A stretch of 64,000 bases of DNA. Source: Nematopogon swammerdamellus. Taxonomy: Eukaryota > Arthropoda > Insecta > Lepidoptera > Adelidae. The stretch covers positions 20,383,596-20,447,595 of the forward strand of contig OX336343.1 in the NCBI GenBank assembly GCA_946902875.1, given 5' to 3'. Made by a program: the position numbers and the translations under genes. Position 1 is the first letter of the stretch, and every line of letters begins with the position of its first letter. Below are positions 56,823-64,000 of the stretch, piece after piece. The notes under the pieces are model-generated. The model worked only from the letters and a program-made list of their open reading frames with translations, ran no database searches and was not told where the DNA came from.

Positions 56823-57015
56823 TGAATATTTTTTTACTTTTTCTATTTTTTATTATTTGTTTTTATATCCGTCATAATAACATATATTCTGTGAAAATTT
56901 CAACAGGCTACCTATTACGGTTCAAGAGATACAACCCTCGGACAGGCGGACGGACGGACGGACGGACGAACAGACAGACGGTGTAGGCTTAGTAATAGGT
57001 ACGGGATACGGAAAC
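56823..57015 (+). repeat. Fragment of the V-interior repeat
   Basis: CTACCTATTACGGTTCAAGA, ACAACCCTCGGACAGGCGG and GTGTAGGCTTAGTAATAGG match 50815-50890 and 52255-52325. Includes a CGGA tandem run. Confidence 0.6.
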
Positions 57016-57177
57016 CTAAAAAGTCGCCGTTTTTCGAACGTGTATGCCGAACCATATAGAATGTACCCGGAAAACGAGTGTACATAGGTGGTGGTGCGGC
57101 CCTTATGTAGGGATATTTTGTAAATATCCCGCTGATTAGCTGAGGCACGTGTTGTTGTAGCCACTTAGGCCCACTTG

Positions 57178-57303
57178 CACCAACACGAATTTAACGATAT
57201 AAACCAGTTTAACTAGTTAAGCTAGTACCCGTTGACTGTGGGAACCGCGTTTAAATCCATAACTCGCTACTTAACTCTAAATTCGTGTTGGCGCAATTGG
57301 GCC
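57178..57303. mobile_element. PIF/Harbinger-type MITE, copy 2
   Basis: Same inverted repeats and interior as 40491-40626, flanked by TTA on both sides (57175-57177 and 57304-57306). One internal indel separates the two copies. Confidence 0.8.
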
Positions 57304-57327
57304 TTAGTCGTAAATCCTTACCGTTAA

Positions 57328-57553
57328 TAAAATCCAACGTCTGCTTTCTGTCTGTCTGTATTTATGTATGTATGTCCGTGTGTCCGCTTATAACTCGAGA
57401 ATCACGGAACCGATTTTAATGAAAAAAAAAATTCTACGGATAGCTTGATTCTTCCCATCAACTATAGGCTACTTAGTATCACGCTAAATGGCTTATGGGG
57501 TTAGCAGAGAAGTCAAATATGAGAGCGGGCGGAGCCGCGGGCACAGCTAGTGT
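57328..57553 (+). repeat. Interspersed repeat W, copy 1
   Basis: From AATAAAATCCAACGTCTGCT to GCGGGCGGAGCCGCGGGCAC. Copy 2 at 59648-59868 is highly similar. A TE 3' end is likely, but the class is not identified. Confidence 0.7.
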
Positions 57554-57583
57554 CGTAATACAATGCGTAATGCTTGGCGTAAT

Positions 57584-57735
57584 GCCTCGGTAGCTCAGTG
57601 GTGCGGTCGGTTAGCTGTTGTTAAGCGCACCTGGACGCGGTCAGTACTTGGATGGGCGATCGCTCGACCGTTGGAGGTTGACCGTGGTTCGGATTCCACG
57701 TAAATCTGTAGGTCCCATCCCTTCTTAGCTTACTA
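57584..57735 (+). mobile_element. Family S SINE, 5' head region only
   Basis: GCCTCGGTAGCTCAGTGGTG (clean tRNA A-box), TTAAGCGCACCTGGACGCGG and AGTACTTGGATGGGCGATCG (5S-like), B-box GGTTCGGATTCC, then truncated in the body at CTTAGCTTACTA. Confidence 0.82.
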
Positions 57736-57879
57736 AATCAATGCGAATCTTCAGAAAAATTCGTAAATTCTGGGCTATCTAAATGCCTAAAACGAGACAA
57801 CAGCCGGTGCAGAGCGACGCTAACTAACCCAGTGACCTCCTTACCGATGTCAGTGACCCGAATTCTCTGCCGAGGATGG

Positions 57880-58520
57880 CAACGCACAACACCGATTACT
57901 CTGCTTACCCCGATTGTAGGGATACAGCGTGTGGTAATGTAATGTAATGTAATGTGATGCGATGTTATGCAATGCAATGCAATGTAATGTAATGTAATGT
58001 AATGTAATGTGATGCGATGTTATGCAATGAAATGCAATGTAATGTAATGTAATGTAATGTAATGTAATGTAATGTGATGCGATGTTATGCAATGCAATGC
58101 AATGTAATGTAATGTAATGTAATGTGATGCGATGTTATGCAATGCAATGCAATGTAATGTAATGTAATGTAATGTGATGCGATGTTATGCAATGCAATGC
58201 AATGTAATGTAATGTAATGTAATGTAATGTGATGCGATGTTATGCAATGCAATGCAATGTAATGTAATGTAATGTAATGTAATGTAATGTAATGTGATGC
58301 GATGTTATGCAATGCAATGCAATGTAATGTAATGTAATGTAATGTAATGTAATATAATGTGATGCGATGTTATGCAATGCAATGCAATGAAATGTAATGT
58401 AATGTAATGTGATGCGATGTAATGCAATGCAATGCAATGTAATGTAATGCAATGTAGTAGTAATGTAATGTTTTGTTATGTTATAGTATGTAATGTAATG
58501 TACCTAATGTAATGCAATGT
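57880..58520. repeat. AATGT-type satellite seeded at a family T tail
   Basis: 57880-57933 is the end of a family T element (GCACAACACCGATTACTCTG to CAGCGTGTGG). It passes directly into pentanucleotide copies of AATGT, interrupted regularly by a GATGCGATGTTATGCAATGC block, forming higher-order units of about 45-65 bp up to about 58460. Long HYITLHYI-type open frames across it are artefacts. Confidence 0.88.
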
Positions 58521-59150
58521 ATAAATACCTAGGTATTTAATACTAGAGTTAATATTTTGTATTGTAGTGTTGAATCTACCAAAGCAATCATTTTAAATCA
58601 CTCAGCATCCAATAAGGCTTCTGAGGCAGTTAACTCACTGAGTAGGAGTCACAACACACAATGTTAGTGCTGTTTTCGTCTGTCGCTGACTCGGTGATCG
58701 ATCGTGTTGTTAGATGATCGCAGATTTCGAAACTATAGCGTCGTCTACAACTTGTAGTGTAGGCTACAATGGGTTTTTACGTATGGCCGAGCGAAGGTCA
58801 GATGTAATTTATACTATAGACGTAATTGTCTTAACCGGCAAGGTGGACACCGCCGCCGTGGGCTTTGGACAAATTATGTTGTTGAGCCTGCTGTACGCCT
58901 CGGCATTCGCCTCGGGACTCGGACGAGATATCCGGCTCCCATAACGTTAGTATGGGAGCCGGATATATCCTGAAAATAGCCCTAAGCGATACTTAGGCGA
59001 GTATAGGGAGATTTGGCAAGAGCACTGTCTAGGTCTAGGGAGTGCAATGACCTACTCCAGTTCCCTTTTTCTTTTGATGTCATTAAAATTTAATTTAATT
59101 AGGTGCGCGAGTCCGATTCGCACTTGGCCGGTTTTTTTCCTGTTTCTTCA
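58521..59150. other. No gene supported; perfect hairpin at 58927-58965
   Basis: ATATCCGGCTCCCATA and its reverse complement are separated by about seven bases. A 76-codon frame at 58714-58944 has a hydrophobic end but no support. The phrase AAGCGATACTTAGGCG recurs at 60853. Confidence 0.4.
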
Positions 59151-59154
59151 ATCT

Positions 59155-59280
59155 AATTCCTCCAGTACAGACAGCCTGGAGTTTATCAAAAGGGGAGTGA
59201 AAAGGCTCCTGTCAGGCCGGTATGGCATTCGCAATCCCCACGCATCACAGAATGTCCATGGGCATCGTTAGACACCTACG
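59155..59280 (+). mobile_element. LINE 3' fragment
   Basis: Codes SLEFIKRGVKRLLSGRYGIR, matching the ORF2 C-terminus at 16730-16840, then GTCCATGGGCATCGTTAGAC. Confidence 0.7.
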
Positions 59281-59349
59281 CGTAGGTGAAAATTTGCTTA
59301 GCTTTCCATAAAAAAATATTGTGCGCAATTAAGTTCAAAATTCAAGTTT

Positions 59350-59512
59350 CTATTCAATTTTTTTTTTATGGAAACTGACACGGTTGGCTACATCACCTAG
59401 AACATCCGTGATGTCAGCCCATAACACCGGGTGAACTAGGTGCCATGTCAGTGCTTCCCTTCATTTCACGTCTGTTACACTGAATTGGATGGAAAACACG
59501 AACTATTTACAT
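59350..59512 (-). mobile_element. Family S SINE 3' part
   Basis: A-tail and common body only. It stops at GAACTATTTACATAAAC, where another repeat with a B-box-like GGTTCGAATCC (59525-59580) begins. Confidence 0.7.
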
Positions 59513-59647
59513 AAACTATTTTCAAGCCAAAGACCCAGGTTCGAATCCTGGCCGGGATGTATTTTTTCCAATGATTTTCGCTTTGCATTTTTCTAATAAA
59601 AATATACTATATAAAGGGAGTACGTGCTTAGTACTAACATCCTTTCC

Positions 59648-59868
59648 TTACCTATAATAAAATCCAACGTCTGCTTTCTGTCTGTCTGAGTGTCTGTCTG
59701 TCCGCTTATAACTCGAGAACCACTGAAGCGATTTTAATAAAACAAAATTCTACGGATAGCTTGATTCTTCCCATCAACTATAGGCTACTTACTATCACGC
59801 TAAATAGCTTATGAGGTTAGCAGTGAAGTGAAATATGAGAGCGGGCGGAGCCGCGGGCACAGCTTGTA
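59648..59868 (+). repeat. Interspersed repeat W, copy 2
   Basis: See copy 1 at 57328. Nearly collinear, lacking the short TATG run of copy 1. Confidence 0.7.
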
Positions 59869-60234
59869 TAAACATAAAATATTATTTACATAGCCGTTTC
59901 GACCGACCTTTCATTATACTAAAGATAGTCTAAAGTTGAGGCCATCTGAAGCTCAGAATATGTACATACATAATCTAATGATTCACAACTTAAACTTCTG
60001 ATCATCTAATCTCCAGTTCCGGCTGTCAATGCGTGCAAAAGCCCAGAGTACCTATGATATAATTTATGTGCGTGCGGCGCGGGTCATAAATATGTATTAG
60101 TGAAGTGTAATGTGGTGTCACGAGCGTGCGGGGGCGTAAGCTCTATGATCTACACCCAGTTGCGACATTGGAGACCTCTGTCCTCCTGAGTATGCGCGCG
60201 CGCGGTAGAGGCTAAACAATTTAGTCTATATTTT

Positions 60235-60350
60235 TTTTTATTAGAAAAATGCAAATCGAAAATCATTGGAAAAAATACATCTCGACCAGGATTTGAACCT
60301 GGGTCTCTGGCTTGAGCCGCCAACGCGATAACCAACTACGCCACCGCGAA
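60235..60350 (-). mobile_element. tRNA-headed SINE fragment
   Basis: On minus: GCGGTGGCGTAGTTGG (A-box), GGCTCAAGCC (a CAA-like anticodon stem) and GGTTCAAATCC (B-box), then GTATTTTTTCCAATGATTTT. The acceptor stem does not pair, so this is a tRNA-derived SINE head, not a tRNA gene. Its B-box and following bases match 59540-59580. Confidence 0.65.
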
Positions 60351-60388
60351 GTTACGTATTATCTCCAAATGTTCGATCTATTGCACCT

Positions 60389-60778
60389 CAGCCTCGATAG
60401 CTCAGTGGTGCAGACAGTCAACTGTCGCTATTGAATGTTAAGCAACGCTGGGTGCGGCCAGTACTTGGATGGGTGACCGCTGACCGTTAGAGGCTGACCG
60501 AGGTTCGGATTCCTCATAAAACTGTAGGTCCCTTCCCTCCTAATATTACTTGGTGGTAGGGTTTGACCCGCCCGGGTTGGTACCACCGCGCTGAATGAAA
60601 CGTCGGTCTAAACGGCTATGTAAATAGTTTGTGTTTTCCGACCAGTTCAGTGTAGCCGGCACGATCAAAGGGGGAAGCACTGACATGGCACCTAGTTCAC
60701 CCGGTGTTATGGGCTGACATCACGGACGTTGTAGGTGATGTAGCCAAACGTGTCAGTTTCCATAAAAAAAAAAAAAAA
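60389..60778 (+). mobile_element. Family S SINE, full-length reference copy
   Basis: CAGCCTCGATAGCTCAGTGG (A-box), TTAAGCAACGCTGGGTGCGG and CAGTACTTGGATGGGTGACC (5S-like), CCGAGGTTCGGATTCC (B-box), common body, A-tail of 15 or more. About 390 bp; the cleanest plus-strand copy for defining the family. Confidence 0.88.
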
Positions 60779-61240
60779 TAAACCTTCATGTCATGACATG
60801 AATGATGTCGCATAATTTTTGCGAACGATTTAGTTTAGTTTCTTTATTGCCCCAAGCGATACTTAGGCGGGTGATATTTTTCTTTGTATAGTTTGTTTTT
60901 TTGGAAGACGGAGGAAAATGACGTTTGGAGTGTTGCCAGTTTCTGGCAAATTTTAAATATGCATGTAGTTGCTATCGATACTTTTATCGATTGATTAAAT
61001 AATGAAATGCCGTAAACTCTAATGTTTACCTAATGTGGATTTAATTGACAACATATTAAGCTAAATCTAGCTAGAAAAATGTTAATTTGGCAGCTGCACA
61101 GGCAGCGCATAATATGTGTGAAGGTGTGTCGTGTCGTGTCGTGTAAAAGTCGAACTGCCAATATGTTAAATGTTAAAATATGACGAATCCGAGTGCAGTG
61201 CACTGTCTATGGATGATGAATAAAGAATATAGGCACCTAC
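60779..61240. other. No feature recognised
   Basis: AT-rich, with a CGTGT tandem at 61128-61143. No coding signal. Confidence 0.4.
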
Positions 61241-61244
61241 ATAC

Positions 61245-61596
61245 ATACATACATATCACAAACGCTGAATCCCGATAATAGGGGTAAGCAGAGTAATCGG
61301 TGTTGTGCTGCAAGTACTCTGGTCAATTACAGCACAACACCAACCACCACGTTTCGCAAAGTATTCGAACAAGATTAAATCGATCAAGCAGCAAGTAAGG
61401 CACGAAGACCCACCTGCTGCATGACTCGGTGGAAGTACCGTGCCAAGGTGAGAGGTGGCGAGCCTGTCGCCCTTTAGCACGGCATCTTGTCCTTATCCCT
61501 TAGTCGCCTTTTACGACATGCATGGGTAGAGATGCAGTGGGGATATTCTTTTTAAGTACCGGCCCCACACGGTACTACCGGCCCCACACGGTACAT
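61245..61596 (-). mobile_element. Family T repeat, full length with duplicated head end
   Basis: CATA tail at 61241-61255, body, and the head terminus CCGGCCCCACACGGTAC present twice in tandem (61559-61594). This resembles the tandem head at 51270-51306. Confidence 0.8.
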
Positions 61597-61599
61597 ATA

Positions 61600-62280
61600 T
61601 AGGAACCGTAATTTAAAATCATAACCATTACTGTTAATCTAGCTGTTAATTGTATACATAGTTCTATTTTCAAAAAATTGATTTGACAAGTCCCTTCTAG
61701 AGCGCGCGTGATTCGATGTTCTGCGTGTCAGCTTACACCATGTCCTTTTCCGAGTTACATGAGTACTATGTTAGTGTCCAAACAATGGACCCAGTAAGTT
61801 ACTGAAAGTAACTCGGTGTGCAAGTGAAAAGCACTTAGCGAAAACCGTGAATGCTTACAAGTATTTAACCAAAGTGCCTTCCGTTATGGTTGCCATTCGT
61901 CTGGATTTTCCCGGACAGTCTCAGGGTGAAGTCCAGGGAAAATAAATTTAGTGTGTAGTGGTGAATTTAGTGTGGTATTTTATGTTGCTATAATATCAAT
62001 CAATACTAATAATAAATCTGTAAGGGATAGTCATGGTGAAAGAGTTACTGTGTTTTTTGAGATACTGCGTTTGTAGGCTCTATGTATGATACAAGTGTAC
62101 TTGCAGCACAATACCGATTAGTCTGTTTACCTCAGCGTGTGGTATGTATGTATGTATATATTTAAATAAAAATTTTGACGTAAGAACATAATGAATATAT
62201 TTTTAACTACACATAAGAGTTATTTACTACATTAGCAATAGACAAAATACACATCTAAAGTGATTTAACATTTTATATTA
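61600..62280. other. No gene; short T-family remnant
   Basis: At 62103-62160, TGCAGCACAATACCGATTAG to CAGCGTGTGGTATGTATG is the last 50 bases of family T with its TATG tail. Nothing else is recognised. Confidence 0.4.
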
Positions 62281-62282
62281 CT

Positions 62283-62535
62283 AGCTTTTGCCCGCAGCTT
62301 CGCTCGCGTGAAATTCGTATTTAAAAAGATGAAAGTAAGTCCGCTACCTTACCTTTATTTCGGCGCGCGGAACAATTCAGTTTGTATGAGAGCCACATCT
62401 TAGCGTAACCGGAACTGAATTTTATTTAACCTATCTTGTGTCACTTATTGTTAAATATGCTTGCACTAAGTTTAATTGAATTCGGATGATCGGTTTAAGA
62501 GTTATGGAGGAACATACATACATACATACAGAAAA
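62283..62535. repeat. Interspersed repeat ending in a CATA run
   Basis: Starts CTAGCTTTTGCCCGCAGCTT, CGCTCGCGTGAAATTCG and ends ATGGAGGAACATACATACAT. This start resembles the reverse of the W repeat end (GGGCACAGCTAG). Class not assigned. Confidence 0.5.
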
Positions 62536-63310
62536 TATTTCTAAAAATCTTCAATTCAGTTTTAGTATCATACATAGAGTCTACAAACGCAATATCTTAT
62601 AAAACAAAGTAACTTACGCCATGACCATCCCTTACAGATTTATTATTAGTAGTAACGATAGCATAATGTATCAACTTATTAAGAAAATATGATAGACTAC
62701 AAGCGAATACCACATAAACATACATACATACATACATAGATAGCATCACGCCTGTTTCACGACAACGGATATCCGCGTGCCACGATCCTAAAATCGGTGT
62801 TGTGATGCATTTTAATTTACCAGAATTCTTGCAGCACAAAACCAATTACTCTGCTTACCCCGATTGTCGGGCGTGTAGAAAAATTCGATCTTTTGTAAGC
62901 TTTCACGATATCTCTTAATAGATGGCAAGATACCAAGGTCATTGCACTGCATGTAGGTAGCAGCACTAGAACAAATATAACATAGAACAAATAGAAAAAT
63001 AGAACATAGACATATACAGACTATATGTAGTTACACCAAATTATAGTAATGTAAATTGGCAGAGTGGTCAGATTCTTCAGTATTCATGTTTATGCTGTAA
63101 ATATTAATTCTCTTGTGAGCGGTAGTATGGTTTAATTATTTGTAAGTTACTACAATATAATACTTATAAGGTATTAACAAAACAATGACTTGCGAAGTTT
63201 GTTTGTCAGTTCTTCTTCGCATTGAATTTAGACCTGGCGGAAATAAACTATAGAACAAATATACATTTAACAAATAAAACATAGAACAAATAGAATGTTT
63301 GGAACAAAAA
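62536..63310. other. No gene; short T-family remnant
   Basis: 62790-62870 matches the end of family T (AATCGGTGTTGTGATGCATT, CCCCGATTGTCGGGCGTG). A CATA run lies at 62719-62738. The rest is AT-rich. Confidence 0.4.
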
Positions 63311-63312
63311 AA

Positions 63313-63545
63313 TTACTTAAAAAAACTGAAATAAAAAACTATTTAACAAAACATAAAAACCGCCTTCAAAAATGTATGAAATAAAAAAAAATCGAACCCT
63401 AGAGTTGAAGGTGGTGCTATAAAGAAGGCTACACAAATCACAACACCGCCTTCAACTCTAGGGTTCGATTTTTTTTAATTTCATACATTTTTGAAGGCGG
63501 TTTTTATATTTTGTTAAATAGTTTTTTATTTCACAGTTTTTTTAA
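63313..63545. mobile_element. Foldback MITE, ~100-bp arms
   Basis: AAACCGCCTTCAAAAATG and CGAACCCTAGAGTTGAAGG on the left pair with their complements on the right (63440-63520). The outer arms are AT-rich (AAATAAAAAACTATTTAACA and complement). Confidence 0.8.
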
Positions 63546-63941
63546 GTAATTTTTTGCTATTAATGTACTCGGCGGAATCGCTCGGCCTTCAGTCTCGCGA
63601 TTCCGCCTCGCTTTCCAATCCGACCTTGGCCAAATTAAAATGGGACCACACGGGAAGCACCGGCTTTTAAATAAAAAAAGAATTTTCAAAATTGGTTCAC
63701 CCAGTCGAAAGTTATGAGAGGACAAACATAAAAAAAAAATACAGTCGAATTGAGAACCTCCTCCTTTTTTTGAAGTCGGTTAAAAATAGAAAATAGTATT
63801 GTGTAGTAACCGCGTGTAGGTAGAACAACGAGATGCTAACAAGGCGTAGTGGTTAGCGAATCGACTCATTTCCTTTCAAATTATTACGTTTCGTAAGTTC
63901 AGTTTAGTTTGGGTTCTTAATTAATCATATTGGTAACAGTT

Positions 63942-64000
63942 TTTTTTTTTTTTTATGGAAACTGACACGGTTGGCTGCATCACCTACAACGTCCGTGATG
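63942..64000 (-). mobile_element. Family S SINE, tail only, cut by the window end
   Basis: T-run then ATGGAAACTGACACGGTTGG. The element continues past 64000. Confidence 0.75.

Noticed and set aside
57738..58452. Overlapping open frames of HYITLHYITLHYI type on the minus strand
   Set aside because: They are translations of the AATGT satellite, not proteins.
58714..58944. 76-codon frame with a hydrophobic end, possible small secreted or membrane protein
   Set aside because: No signal-peptide order, no splice or promoter support, and it ends inside a perfect DNA hairpin; kept as unassigned.
60235..60350. Possible tRNA gene (CAA-like anticodon) on the minus strand
   Set aside because: A- and B-boxes are present but the ends do not form an acceptor stem, and the same sequence continues into a repeat shared with 59540-59580; called a tRNA-derived SINE head.

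Overview
This window is nuclear DNA of an insect, most likely a moth (Lepidoptera). The evidence is split genes with GT-AG introns, chitin-binding extracellular matrix sequence, and very dense young interspersed repeats: SINEs with 5S-rRNA-like heads, RTE and Jockey/CR1-type LINE remnants, (TATG)n-tailed elements and many inverted-repeat elements. There are no operons, no bacterial features and no CRISPR array. All calls are by eye from sequence and from memory of protein families; no database search was run.

Two protein-coding genes are supported, and both are cut by the window. (1) Adenylosuccinate lyase lies on the + strand, with exons at 729-1024 and 2272-3286; about the first 50-60 residues lie outside. 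(2) A secreted, chitinase-like matrix protein lies on the - strand. Eight consecutive exons are traced from 27577 down to 3875 with compatible splice phases at every junction, giving 2013 residues in the window. In order it has the C-terminal part of a GH18 fold whose catalytic motif is destroyed, two type-2 chitin-binding (CBM14) domains each split by an intron, a very long low-complexity Tyr/Pro/Thr/Asn-rich tail in one 4.7-kb exon, and a third CBM14 at the C-terminus. The two genes converge tail to tail; their likely polyadenylation signals are 26 bases apart.

Region by region: 1-3.3 kb is ADSL with repeats in its intron. 3.4-27.6 kb is the chitinase-like gene. Its introns hold SINEs, LINEs, a 17-bp minisatellite, MITEs and a tandem array of decayed copies of one of its own exon ends (20.34-21.48 kb). 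27.6-42 kb is probably the next intron or intergenic DNA with scattered repeats, including an RTE reverse transcriptase fragment (37.3-38.3 kb) and a LINE fragment with a restriction-like endonuclease motif (36.3-36.9 kb). 42.3-50.4 kb is a nested complex: a 4.1-kb hAT-type insertion with an exact 8-bp target duplication, and a 7.7-kb imperfect inverted repeat whose inner ends are two foldback-type elements. 50.4-64 kb is a mosaic of SINEs, MITEs and an AATGT-type satellite.

Most of the window is explained by a few repeat families, labelled here: S, a SINE with a tRNA A-box, a 5S-like segment and a tRNA B-box; T, about 330 bp starting TACCGTGTGGGG and ending in (TATG)n; M, a tRNA-headed SINE; plus TIR/foldback elements. 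S and T share modules: the S body occurs with the 5S head, with the T head, or with both. This modular behaviour, the giant palindrome and the partial-exon array are the most unusual signals.
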